From NCBI GenBank assembly GCA_004154925.1, contig QJNS01000059.1, positions 62,001-126,000 of the forward strand: 64,000 nucleotides of DNA, written 5' to 3'. This document shows positions 37,222-48,415 of this stretch, piece after piece; the stretch's first letter is position 1, and every line of letters starts with the position of its first letter. Under the pieces are notes generated by a model that did no database searches, was not told the DNA's origin, and was given only the letters and a program-made list of their open reading frames with translations. The position numbers and the translations under genes were made by a program. Origin of the DNA: Monosporascus cannonballus. Its lineage: Eukaryota > Ascomycota > Sordariomycetes > Xylariales.

Positions 37222-37426
37222 TGTAATATAATGGACAGCTGTGAGCTGAGTGAGGTGATCTCCGACCAGTCGTAGACCGGATTCCAAGAAGTAAGTGTAT
37301 TAGGTTACTTCCATCTGGCGTTTCCCACTAGCTGCCAGATGGTGGATTTATACTAGTGAGTGGGTCGGTGGCTGATCGGTGGCTGGTCGGCTACCAGCCT
37401 CATCCTCATAGTGGCTGTATTCTCAC
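37222..37426. repeat. GC-rich solo LTR (205 bp) with 5-bp target duplication
   Basis: Begins TGTAATATAATGG, ends TATTCTCACA, and is flanked by GAGGC at 37217-37221 and 37427-37431. It splits the RT/RNase H frame of VII, which continues after it. The TG...CA ends, the 5-bp duplication and the lack of any coding content fit an LTR left after recombination. It is far richer in G+C and CpA than anything around it, so it escaped RIP, because of its length or its age. No second copy of this family is in the window. Orientation is unknown. Confidence 0.75.
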
Positions 37427-37431
37427 AGAGG

Positions 37432-38546
37432 CCTATATAATTATCTTTTCGCAAAAAAGTAACATTTAAAATATTTTAAATAACCTTCATAATAAGGAAA
37501 ATATTCGGGTATTTTAATTTGTTATTATTTATTTGTATCGAAATAAACGCGTCCGGAAAAATTATTAAGGTAATTAATTATATTTTGGCTTTATAAAGAC
37601 CGTTAATACTTAATGGCATTTAAATCCCGGAAAATAATGCCGGAAAAAATTCGTTACGTTATAGGAAATAGCGAACCTTTAGTAATTGTCGACCTTTTCG
37701 AAAAATGGCGTTATTTTATTAATTATTCGCAATTTCTTGTTAAAATTATTATAAATTATTTTAACTTTAAGTATTTAAAATCAAAATAACGGATTAATAC
37801 GAAATAACTAAAATAATTAAATTACCTTACGGCGGTCGATGTCGTTGTTAAGTTCTGGCTAGGAAAAAAAATCCAGCCGATAATCTATTAAGCAGGCTTA
37901 ATTTATTATAAAATAACAAAAGAAAACGCCAAGAAAGAAATTGCTATCGAAATAATAAAAAAAGTATTAAACATAAAAATATTTTAATCTAATTTTGGAA
38001 CATCGAATATTTATTAACTTATTAAAGAAATCGTAAGTATTTTATTAAGAAAAAATATATATAGGTCTAAGGATAAGGCGGCCGAAAACGTACTTAAAAG
38101 GGTAAGGTATGTACTAGCTGAGATTGCAAATTGCGAATTATTCGTTTTACGGTAGCAGAACGTTAATAACGTTATCGAAATAACAGTACTAGCGGAAAAG
38201 GGTCCGGTAATTATTTTGATTTTTGAATTATAGCAGAAAAATAAATTCGTTTTTAGCAAAATATAAGAAATTAGGCATTTTCAGAAACGTATAGCAGATA
38301 AGCAATTATGGCGCGTCGAGGAAAATAATGGCTCATTAAAATATAAGGGCGTAATTTATATGTTATATAACTCGGATCTACGTAAAGAATTCGTTAACCA
38401 ATATTATAACCTTTTTATAGCAGGTTATTTCGGCGTTACGAAAACGTAGAAACGGTTAACTTAAAATTACTTTTGAGATGTTTAAAAACTAGATATTAAA
38501 AATTATTTAAAAAATTGCCCGGAATGCCAAAGATATAAGGCGGTAT
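37432..38546 (+). pseudogene. Element VII: RNase H and integrase zinc-binding domain
   Basis: RNase H-like sequence at about 37440-37850 (GYFNLLLFICIEINASGKII), then the H2C2 integrase domain: LRKEFVNQYYNLFIAGYFGV with His codons as Tyr (about 38370-38440) and NCPECQRYKA with C-x2-C intact at 38516-38527. The frame is cut at 38546 by element VIII and continues at 45467. GGTAT (38542-38546) is the left target duplication. Confidence 0.82.
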
Positions 38547-38932
38547 TGTGACGACTAGGCGGTTTAACCAACTATTAAACCTTAGTCGTACGGGTTTATG
38601 TTAGCAGGAGTATCGTGGAACTTTATAGTAACAAAAAAACTTAGTTACATTTCTTAATACCAAAGATATATAAGTTATATTGCAAACAATTAGTATTAAT
38701 AAATGTTATAAATTAACATTATTTAAATTATAAAATTAACCAATATATATATTCTAATTATTTTAATACTGCTTATGTTTACTTAGTAAAGCCTTACTAA
38801 ACGGTTGCTTAGCGTTACTTAACAGTGCTCAGTTAAGACCGGTTAAGCATTAATTACGTAATCTTAAGCTAGCGTAACTTCGTGATCTTGGCTCGACCGT
38901 TTTCGCAGGCCTAACCGGCTTAGGTCGTAATA
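38547..38932 (-). repeat. 3' LTR of element VIII (LTR family C, 386 bp)
   Basis: On the plus strand it starts TGTGACGACTAGGCGG and ends GGCTTAGGTCGTAATA. The U3 (about 38760-38932) has repeated GCTTA/TACTTA motifs and is different from families A, B and D. Confidence 0.93.
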
Positions 38933-38996
38933 CGATTTCCCCTTTCCCCAAATCTTGCCCTTAAGATTTTTTTTTCTGGTAAGCTTTTTCTTCAAA

Positions 38997-39585
38997 ATGT
39001 TAGCCCGTATTATTAAAAATCGTCGTTAGGTTCTTTCGTTTATCGCGCGACGTCAAAATTTGCTTTTTATTTTTAACGATTTAAGTTTCGAAATTATGCC
39101 GTGCTCTTTATGCTTTTTAAAAGGCTGAAAATGCGAAATAATGGAAAACGTTTCTAAATATAAGGCATACGTTAAACGTAATTATTTTTGTAATAATAAT
39201 AACGTTCCTTTATTTTTTTGAGAATATTCGTACTTAAAATTAACGTTTAAAACGCAGAAAAATGTTGGCGAAAAAATATTTCTTGAAATTGTAAAAACGT
39301 TTTTAATAAAAAATAAAGGAAGTGATTATACGGTTAATTTCCCTTTCAAACAGAAAACGTTTTTTCGTTTGAAAGGAGTTAAGATAGTATAACAAGAATT
39401 ACAGTCGCTGGAAAAGCTGGAAAAGCAGAAGCGCCAGGAATAAGCTAATACCGAAGCCTCCCTAGCCGTCTTGGCTCCTTTTTTTAAGCTATATGGCATT
39501 GCCTGGCCGCTGGAAAGCGTTAGTTGGGACGTAATTATCTCCAGTGGTTCCGTTATTGTCAGTAAAATTTTTTTAATAGGCGTTG
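38997..39585 (+). pseudogene. Antisense zinc-cluster-like frame of element VIII (best preserved copy)
   Basis: Opposite to pol, starting at an ATG at 38997, 65 bp inside the 3' LTR. About 196 codons contain only four or so in-frame stops. From the Met at 39096: MPCSLCFLKG, stop, KCEIMENVSK, then YKAYVKRNYFCN. The six positions (39102, 39111, 39132, 39159, 39168, 39189) give exactly C-x2-C-x6-C-x8-C-x2-C-x6-C, with the fourth and fifth Cys as Tyr (TGT/TGC to TAT/TAC). This is the spacing of fungal Zn(II)2Cys6 clusters. A Lys/Glu/Leu/Gln-rich stretch (LQSLEKLEKQKRQE, about 39400-39445) follows, as in the linker-dimerisation region of such factors. The C-terminal end overlaps the chromodomain on the other strand. 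Function is inferred only. Confidence 0.72.
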
Positions 39586-41000
39586 GGCGCCAACAAGGTT
39601 TTTGGCGGGTTCCTAGGTGTTTTCGGAATTCGGGTATTTTTTCTATTTGATCAGGTTTTGCGTAAGTCCGTTCTGTTGCCGTATATCGAAAATTTTCTCT
39701 ATTTTGTATACCTATTTATCTTCCATTTTTATATTGTTTTGTGCCCTATGTACTTTGATTATATCTGCTGCTGATTCGAATAAGAAAACGTGGAAAATTG
39801 GATGAAATTTAACTTTTAGTAAAAGTTCCAATGAATAATTATATTTTAAGACTTTCTTGGCGATTTTGTATAGATCGATATATTTAAAATCGAGTTTTTT
39901 ATCAAGTCGTTTTGTTTTAATATTTTTTGTAACGAGGAAAACCGTTTCCCTTTTTTCGAAAGTTAATTTTTTCAACTTTTTTGATTATAATATTTATTTA
40001 TTTGGTTACGTACGAATTTTAATTCCGTTTTTATTTTCTAATACAGTTATCGTAATTACTTTAACGTAAGTATTATTTTAATATTAATCGGACCGTCGTT
40101 TCGTATTTTTTTGTAAATTTTTAAAATAAAACCATAGTTTACGTTTATTAATATTATTTTCATATTTTTGTAACAATTGGTATTATACGTTAATTATATA
40201 ATAAGTAATTTTTTAACCGAATCATTTAGTTCGTAATTAATGTAATATGGTAAATATGCTTTTAAGGTTAAATTTGTGCGTTTTATTTATTTATCTATTT
40301 AAAGTTTAAATACGCTGGATAATTTGTTGTATAAGCCGATTTATACTATAAGGTTTTGCCAAAACTTAAATACGAATATACATTCTTTAATTAAGATAAT
40401 TTCAATTAATAATTTATATATGTTATAGTTATGTTTAAAGAAAATATATGCCATTTGTTCGGCGTTTATATCTTTATAACAAGGTAAGAAATAACAAAAA
40501 TTTGTGAATGGATCGACGATAACGAAAATACTGTCATAATCTATTCCTATAGCTAAATGTTTTAATATAAGAAGTTTGATAATACAATCGAGCGTAACCG
40601 AATGCCATGGTCGTTTTGCAACTAGTAATAATTGTAATTCTCCGTATGGCTTATGTCGTTAAGCTTTCGTTTTAGCGCAAATATCGTATTATTATATGAT
40701 TTTTTATACCGTTAATTTTATTTTCGGAAAGGAATATATACATTAAAGCCTTTTTAGAATTTTATGGATCCCTAGATGTCCATATAACTGGTATTCGTAT
40801 ATTTTTCGTATTAGCTCTTTCTGGTATTTTTTTAGAACTTATACTTTGTTCGTTTTTTAGTCTTTTAGGAAACCGTCGTTATATTGCTAAATTTTCTGAT
40901 ATATATCAAAAGGTACTACCCGAATTGTTACAATTTGTTATAAGCATAAATATCCTTTTATAATAGTAGCGAAAATTATATAACTAATTTTGATTAATAA
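39585..41000 (-). pseudogene. Integrase and chromodomain of element VIII
   Basis: The integrase C-terminal end is open for 87 codons (39975-39712): LTFEKRETVFLVTKNI and KVKFHPIFHVFLFESAAD, the GPY/F-like segment before the chromodomain. The chromodomain (39715-39585) reads YKIEKIFDIRQQNG, then YPNSENT and NLVGAQ, with Trp of the chromobox as a stop. Plus-strand ORFs 39583-39774, 39617-39805 and 39857-40069 are shadows. Chromodomains of this type target integration to chromatin marked by histone H3K9 methylation in related elements. Confidence 0.85.
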
Positions 41001-41049
41001 TTTTTCGAAATTCGATCGTTTGCTAAAAATATTCGCTTTGTTATTTTTT

Positions 41050-43000
41050 AAGCCTTTTTTATAAAAAATAATAAAGTCGAAGTTCGCTAATTCCTTTCCG
41101 TATTTTAATTATCGTTTTATGAGTTTCCTGGTTATAATAAAACGGATAAGATTTTAATAATCCGTATAAACTTTAACCTGGTATAAGTTTTCCTTTATGA
41201 AATACCTAAACTTTCGGAATGCCATAATAATTGCCATGAATTCCTTATTAGGAATACTGTAATTAAGTTCGGTTTTTTTAATGTTATACGAAAAAATATA
41301 ATAGGGTATAATTTACCTTAATTCTTTCGCTATCCAATTATTACGTTTAATATATAATTCGAAATATCGGTTTTTAACTTAATAAGGCAGTTTAAATCGT
41401 ATATAATTAGTATTGGTTCGTTAATAATCATATTTTTGATGTTTCGAAATGTTTTTTTTTGTTTTACGCGTCTATTTGAACTTTTTGGCCTTTTTCGTAA
41501 GGTTCGCTAAGGGTATGGTTATTTTGCTAAATTTCGAATAAATTTCTTATAATAGTTAGCGAATTTAAGAAATCCCTGTATTTTCTTGACAGTAATTGGC
41601 GTTTGTTATTTTGTAATTGCAGTGATTTTCTTGGGGTCCATCCTAATATGTCCTAAGGTAATAATAGATTCCAGATATTTTACTTTTTATTTTTAAAATT
41701 AATTCTTTTCCGCATTAATTAGTAATTTTGCGTTTTATAAAGCTTAAAGAACTTTATAAACGTATTTTACATATATTTCTTTTGTTTTTAAAAAGATAAA
41801 AATGTTATTAAGATAATAAACGATAAAAATATCGAGATATTTTCGTAATACTTAATTAACTACTCGTTGGAAAATTGCTAGTACGTTCGTAAGTTCTATT
41901 GATATAACTAAAAACCTAAATAATTCGTATTTCGTCTTATAAGTTATTTTTTATTCGCATCTTTTTTTAATCCTAATAAAGTTATATTTATTTTTAAGAT
42001 CCAATATTATAAATTATTCAGCGCCGTAAAGTCTGTTTTTTATTTCTGTGATCAAAAATAATGGTATTCGATTTTTAATAATAACGTCGTTTAATTAGCG
42101 ATACTTGACCATAAGTCGTAGCTTCTTATTCTTTTTGGAATGAAAAATATAAAATATCCTGCTAGTAATTTCGAAGATCGAATTTATTTTTTCTATAACC
42201 GATTTTACAGATATTTTCTAAAATACGTAATTCGTTTTTGCTAAGATTCAAATAAAGTAGAATTTAGTCGAAAATTCTTTTCTAAAAATTATTTCACAAG
42301 TTTATTTGCCATACTTTAGTAATTTCGTATTAAGTTTTTTAAAAAAAACTCTTTTTATTTATAGTATTATAGTGGTATATTAATTAGATTTTCTGACTTT
42401 TGGGGCTTTTGTTTTAGATCGTTATTTAGTTATTTTAATTTTGTTCGGATAATAATAATAATACGTCGTATATTTCTTTAATACCCGTTTTTCTCTCATA
42501 TTTTGTCCTTTTAGGTGGTACAGTTTCTGTTATGTCCTTATACTTACTTATATTCGTTACCATTTTCGATCGAATGTTAAAATCTTAATTTTTTTCTTTT
42601 ACCTATTAATAGGGTGTAAGCCGAGCTTTACCTAGCTAATCCTTTTATTAATTAAAATTCCGTACTGGCGGATTTATGGTAATCTTACGATCATATCGTA
42701 ATTTTTAAATAGAACGATATCGAAATTAACTATCTAGGATAGTTTTTAAATAAAAATCTCGAAGTGATTAATTTCACGTATGATGTTTCCGTTATCGTAA
42801 ACGAATTTCTGACTTTCGGCATTCGTTATTATATAGGGTTTTAACTTGTATTTCTATGACAATTTAAGCTTATTAACCATATTTGGTATAATCTAATTCT
42901 CTCTTAAAGTTCCGTAATCCATTATTACGGTATATTAATACATTTTAAATCGTATTTTTAAAACAATAAGGTTATTAACTGCTCTTACTATCGCGTTTAA
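41050..43000 (-). pseudogene. Protease, RT and RNase H of element VIII
   Basis: The RT palm reads YLNNIFIFLK (about 41816-41788, minus), so both metal-binding Asp are Asn, each a G-to-A change. The sequence at 42895-43000 is the shared protease block. The order and spacing match III. Confidence 0.78.
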
Positions 43001-43499
43001 ACTTTTCTTTGGAAATTTTTCTTAATTTTCTTGGGTTTCCTTATTTTTCAGTTCTTTTACAGGTAATCTTTTTCTTTTAATTTCTGTTCGAATTTGTCGA
43101 ACTTTATTTGTAATTTTTCCTTTAATGCGTTAAATTGCTATATTTGTCGTTATTGCCCGCATATTATTCCTTTAAGTTATACCAGTTATTTTGGATTTTG
43201 TTATATTTTTTTTCCTTATCGAATATATTATTTTCTTGTGTTTGCAATCGTAGTTTATTGTATGTCGTTTTTATTATTATTCTAAAGCTTTCCTATAAAT
43301 TAACGTATTTCTTCCTTAATTACCTTTTTTTCGTAAGGGTTTATAATAAATGCTAATTGAAAATAAAGATTTATAATAGCCTTTTAGCAGTATTGCTCCA
43401 TTAAGAGCTGGATTAATTCCTTTTTCGTTTGGTGGTCACATTAATAAAATAACAAGAAGAGTTTTCTTACGGGCATTATTTTTTTAGGCCAGCTTTCTA

Positions 43500-45050
43500 T
43501 TTTGGCCAGTTGCTAAATATCTTTTGCGGTTATGGTTCGAAAGTATTGACATTATTATTTATCGTTTTTGTTATTTCCGATACGGTTAGGAAAATCGAAT
43601 CCGTTATAATATATACGGATAATCCGTCCGTAAATATATTGTTTTTATTTTTCGCAATCGGGATATTCTCGTCGTCGATAGTATATGGCATGTATTTTGC
43701 CGTATCGATCAAGGATTTCGGGACAAAGTTTTTCTATTTAGTCCTAATGTTTACGTAATTATTTTTGTAATATCTTATGTTATGTTACCAATACTTATTA
43801 AATTAACTTCCTGGCTTTACGTATTTTTCGTCGAAATATTTGTCGTAATAGTCCTTATTGGATTTCTTTTTATAGGGGGCCTAGTAAGTATTTGAGCCTG
43901 ATTATGTTAATAGATTTATTTTCTCTCTTTTGATTTTCTCTGAAGGGTCCTGTGGATACGTGTTTTTAATTATTTTGCCGTGGGTTTTAGGCACCTTGTA
44001 CTATGTTACTTTATGTCTTATTTTGTTACAATTAAAGTATTTAGTTTAACTTTAATTTTTCTTATAAGTAACCCCTAGTTCTATAAGCCCTGGTTCCGTG
44101 CCGTAAGAAATGTTGCTGCGTCGAGAAATGCTAATATTGGCCGTATGTCAAGGTTTGTTGCCGTTTTTCCTTTTGATATCTCTGGTACGCCAGGTATATT
44201 GTCGATCGTTAATCTTAATTATTATAACGATATAAGCTGATAAATAATCTGGCCGGTTAAATTTAAAAAGCTTTTCTATATTTCTTTTTTGAGGCCGTCG
44301 AAAAATTTAGTTATTAATGCTTTTTGTTTTTAATTTAGCTTAAAGATTAATTAAACGAATATATTATTCTAACTAGATGTTACTCTTTTTATTATAATTA
44401 CTGAATTTACATTTCGGCCTTTATTTTTTGGTTTATTATTCCGAAAACCTTAGTTAACATTTATTCGAATTGTTTATAATCGTTATAAATTGGTACTGTT
44501 TCCGGATTCCGTTTTTCGATTAACAAAGTACTGTATTTTCTTATAACGGGTTCGAACCAAATAATTTCATTTCTAGTAGATTGTCCGCTTAAAAATTCGA
44601 AACGTATAATAAACGTAATTAGTTGCATAAGAAAAGACTCGAAATGTATTCGGTATTAAATTAAGAATAATTATAACTTAATTAAAGTTCCTTCGAAAGA
44701 TTTTAGCTTAGGAGGTTTAAGAACTTTTTCTAATTCCTTGGTAAATTTTAGCTGGATAACCTGGCTTATTTAAAGAGGTTTCTCGGTTTCGTATGTCTTT
44801 TTTTTTCTTAAACCTTTTATAGGCGGGTTAAAAGAATATCGTAAAATCGTTATTAATTTTCTTAAGCTGAATAATGCGTTCGTTTATAGCACCTAAATGT
44901 TGAAAAACTTCTTTTGGAAAAAAGCGAGGTTTTTCCGTTTTTTTTCTCGGATTCCATTCCGGTATCCGGGTTATCAGAGATTTGGTAAATGGGCTGTTCG
45001 GGCTACTTGCTGGTAAATATAATGTCGTCGGTATTGCTAAAATTTTAACG
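43500..45050 (-). pseudogene. gag of element VIII
   Basis: The minus strand at 43712-43530 is open for 60 codons and reads AKYMPYTIDDENIPIAKN, the same segment as AEYILYIVDDENIPITKN in III. The rest is broken. The plus-strand ORFs 43094-43285, 43135-43356 and 43510-43758 are shadows. Confidence 0.78.
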
Positions 45051-45075
45051 GTATTACTAAAAAAGATTTATAACG

Positions 45076-45461
45076 TATAACGGCTAGGCGGTTTAACCAA
45101 TTATTAAACCTAAGTTATACGGGTTTATGTTAGCAGGAATATCGTAAAACTTTAGAATAACGAAAAAGCTTAATTACGTTTTTTAATACCAAAGATATAG
45201 AAATTATATTGCAAATAATTAATATTCATAAATATCATAAGTTAAAATTATTTAAATTATAAAAATAACGAATATATATATCCTAATTCTTTTATTACTG
45301 CTTATAGCTGCTTAGCAAAGCCTTACTGAGCGGTTACTTAGTGTTATTTAGCAGTGCTCAGTTAAGACCCGTTAAGCACTGATTACGTAACCTTGAGCTA
45401 ACGTAGCTTTGTGATCTTGGCTCGACCGTTTTCGCAGGCCCAACTGGCTTGGGTCGTAACA
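45076..45461 (-). repeat. 5' LTR of element VIII (LTR family C, 386 bp)
   Basis: The same length as its partner. The first bases TATAACGGCTAGGCGG against TGTGACGACTAGGCGG show G/A transitions. It is followed by the duplication GGTAT and the resumed integrase of VII. Confidence 0.93.
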
Positions 45462-45466
45462 GGTAT

Positions 45467-46500
45467 AATACCGACCTTACGGAGAACTCGTTTCGTTACC
45501 GATTCCGGATCGCCCGTTTAAGGAAATCAATATGGACTTTATTATAAGCCTTCCGTTATCTATAAAACCGTATGGCGAAAAACATTATAACGTTAATTTC
45601 GTCGTAATAAATAAAATAATAAAATATGCTTATTATATTGTAATAATAACAAAACTTATTATTAACAGTTTCGTCGAAATATCTTTTATTATTTTTTGAA
45701 TTGACATAATATTTCGGATAATATAATTTTAATTACGGTTTCTTATTTATACCTAATTTTTGAAAAACCCGTTATAAATTATTTATAATTAAGCGAAAGT
45801 TAAAAATAATTTTTTTATAAATAAATAAATAAGCGGAACGTTAAAATTGATTTTTAAAATATTATTTTTTAAATAGCTTGACATTTAAATTAACAAATTC
45901 AAATGTTATATTTATTCGCGGCGCAGTTTATATATAATAACAGTAAGTATTTAGTAATTAATATAATATTCATTGAAATATTTTTCGAATATACGTTACG
46001 AACCCCGGAAAATATCTTTTTTACGGCTAAATAATTTAAGGATTTTAGTTTTATTGAAATCACAGAAAAAAGGGTTATAATAATATAAGAAAAGTCAACA
46101 TTAAAAATGATTTTTATAAGGCTTAAAATATATATAAAAAATATTATAACAAAAGTTCCTTAATAAAGGAATTTCGAAAGGAAAAATGGGTGAATATTTA
46201 CACCAAATATATTAATTAGCAGAGGTTTAGCAGAAAGTTGTCCAGTAAATATATTGGACTTTTTTAAATTACGAAAAATGAAAATTCGAAATTAGCCAAT
46301 GAAATACGATTCTGACTTATATATATCAGAATCCATAACGTTTTCAATATATTATTATTAAAACCGTAACATAATAAAGATAACCTTGAGGAAAAACGGA
46401 AAAATAATTTCGATATAAAACCGGAAAAATATCACGAAATAAAAAGGGTTTTGGCGTATTAAGGGAATTATAATAATATATAATAGTTTATAAAAGAAGA
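45467..46500 (+). pseudogene. Element VII: integrase catalytic core
   Basis: Directly after VIII the reading continues: INMDFIISLPLSIKPYGEKH (45523-45582), NVNFVVINKIIKYAYYIV (45588-45641), then decaying sequence. M-D-F-I and the following V-V-x-x-K-x-K-Y are the start of a Ty3/gypsy integrase core. The first catalytic Asp is retained in MDF; the D of the V-D-R/V-V-D position is Asn. A clear C-terminal domain could not be identified. Confidence 0.78.
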
Positions 46501-48194
46501 GTTTTTTTTTAAAAAAATATGTAAACGTTTTACAATTATTTATTAAAATAAACTATTATTTTATATGAAATATTATTAAAGTAAAAAGAATTAAAGAAAA
46601 TAAGGGATTCTTATAAAAAAACGTTAATTATTACTTATTATATATTAAAAGCGTTTCCGTTAGACTTTTAAATATATTTATTTTTTAATGAAATATTTAT
46701 AATTTATCGCATATTTTAAACCAAAATTTAAATTTAATCCGCATTAATATTTAAATAGAAATTATTTAGTTATTATAAATGTATTTAAGGGTTATCATTA
46801 CTTTATTTATCGTTTTTATTTATAATTAAATTATTTTCTTCGGCGAAAGTAACGTATTATTCGGCAGCACCAATAATATATTCGAATTCTTTTTTCTAAA
46901 AGGCTAATAATTAACGGGAAAAAGTTATTAAATATTTACACCGAAAGCGGCGTAAATATCTTTCGTTTATTTAATATCTTTTTTAAAAAGGTGTGAAAAA
47001 ACTGATTACGAAATCTAAAAAATGGTATTATTACTTGTCAGAAATTCCGGATAACGAATCTAGAAAATATTTACGTTAACTGAAAAGAAATCGATACCGA
47101 ATTAATAACTAATTAATTGTACGATTTATTACGTAATAATAACGAAACCGATTGATAATTCTTTTAAAAATTTAATAAATTGTATTAAATTTAAATTTAA
47201 TATTAATTTAAGTTTTATTAACTTATACTTTATATTAATAAAAAACTTATTAAAGGTCCGAAAAGACTTTATTTCGGCCTTATAAAAGGTATAATTCTCC
47301 TTGGAAACCTTAATCTTACTTTTGCCTACAGCCTGAATTTCGGTAAAATACTTAGACGCCTCGGCGAGATCCAATGTAAACGCGCAAAAAGAACCCGGAA
47401 CTTGTTATTACGAATTAATAATGTTATTTTTAAGTAATAATAAAATATAAGATTTACTTTTATTATAACCTTATTATTATTTCGGAAAATAACGTATTTA
47501 TCGATATTTTTTAGAGTTTAATCGATTTTGTAATAATAAGCCGGCATACGAATCATAAATATAATATAACGAAAATCCGGAATTTTGCAGACGGCTTCAA
47601 AATAAGCTATTAACGAAAAAGGAAAAAGGTTATTAAGAAATACCCATAAAATACGTATTTGTTTTTTTTAAAAAAAGGATATTTTAAAGTTAAAAGACTT
47701 TATAAAGAATTATATCGATGACGCAAAAAACCGAATTAAAAACAAAATCCGAATAAAAACTTATTTCGTTATTAATTAATAACGGAAATATATAAAAGTC
47801 CGTAACGAATTTAAAAATGCAAATTCGTTACGAACGGATCTTAAGTTATATACTAGCAAACGCGAAAATATTAAAAAGAAAAAAAAGTTAAATACAGGGG
47901 GAAAAAAAGATTTATATATGCTAAAAGCCGTATTCAGAAAAGCCGTACGGATATTTTGCCGGCAGAATTCTCGGTATTTGGGCTATTTCGCTCTAAACTT
48001 TCCAAAATATATTACAATATAAAAAAAATTATATAAATTACGTCTTATTACATTATATTACGGATTATTACTTAACTTCCGTTCGCTACGAGGACGTTAC
48101 GATTTTCTAACGGGCATAACTTACTAATTATAGCATATAATAAAGCAACCTTATTTAGACCTTTGAGAGCGAAGGCTTAAGGGAAGGAGAATTT
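46500..48194. other. 3' region of element VII, no clear domain; antisense open stretch at 47400-46810
   Basis: Between the integrase core and the 3' LTR. The minus strand from about 47400 reads AFTLDLAEASKYFTE and stays open for about 90 codons (47374-47129 from the Met), then continues with Gln/Trp-type stops to about 46810. It could be an antisense frame in the position seen in the other elements, but it is not similar to them. The sequence at 47600-47950 on the plus strand is also fairly open. The last bases (about 48174-48194) GGCTTAAGGGAAGGAGAATT look like a polypurine tract. Confidence 0.4.
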
Positions 48195-48415
48195 TGTTAG
48201 GGGCTAAGGAAATGTACTAAAAACATATGCGTATTATAAAAGAGACGCTAAGTATTCTATGCGTTATCCTTACGCAATCGCTGCGAGGCAAATGCGGGGT
48301 AGTTGCTTTATAGGTAATTGCTTACTTCTTTCTTAAAGAAGAAGGGCAAGTTTCAAACTTGTCCTTAATATACCCGTATTGTTCCTCTCACTTTGATCTT
48401 TAACAACATATGACA
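48195..48415 (+). repeat. 3' LTR of element VII (LTR family E, 221 bp)
   Basis: Starts TGTTAGGGGCTAAGG and ends ACATATGACA, then AATAA (48416-48420). Partner of 16808-17020. A polypurine run lies just upstream, which sets the orientation. Confidence 0.88.

Larger units (their letters stand above)
38547..45461 (-). mobile_element. Element VIII: full-length dead Ty3/gypsy chromovirus with target duplication
   Basis: 3' LTR 38547-38932 and 5' LTR 45076-45461, both 386 bp (family C), with perfect GGTAT duplications at 38542-38546 and 45462-45466. Length 6,915 bp. On the minus strand: gag 43500-45050, protease 42680-42980, RT 41750-42230, RNase H about 41050-41500, integrase 39720-41000, chromodomain 39585-39715, antisense frame 38997-39640, polypurine tract 38933-38950. 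It interrupts the integrase of VII. The RT active site reads YLNN instead of YLDD (about 41803-41816), both Asp codons GAC to AAC. Confidence 0.93.
16808..48415 (+). mobile_element. Element VII: Ty3/gypsy element of another lineage, expanded by insertions
   Basis: Two LTRs of a separate family (E, 213 and 221 bp, at 16808-17020 and 48195-48415) in the same orientation, flanked by AATAA on both sides, enclose gag (17021-18560), pol (35754-38546, broken by a solo LTR) and integrase (45467 on). Inserted within it are the unresolved block 18561-29017, element III, solo LTR 37222-37426 and element VIII. Its RT is distinct from that of the other elements and keeps an intact YLDD box. The whole is inserted in the pol of VI. 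Confidence 0.82.
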
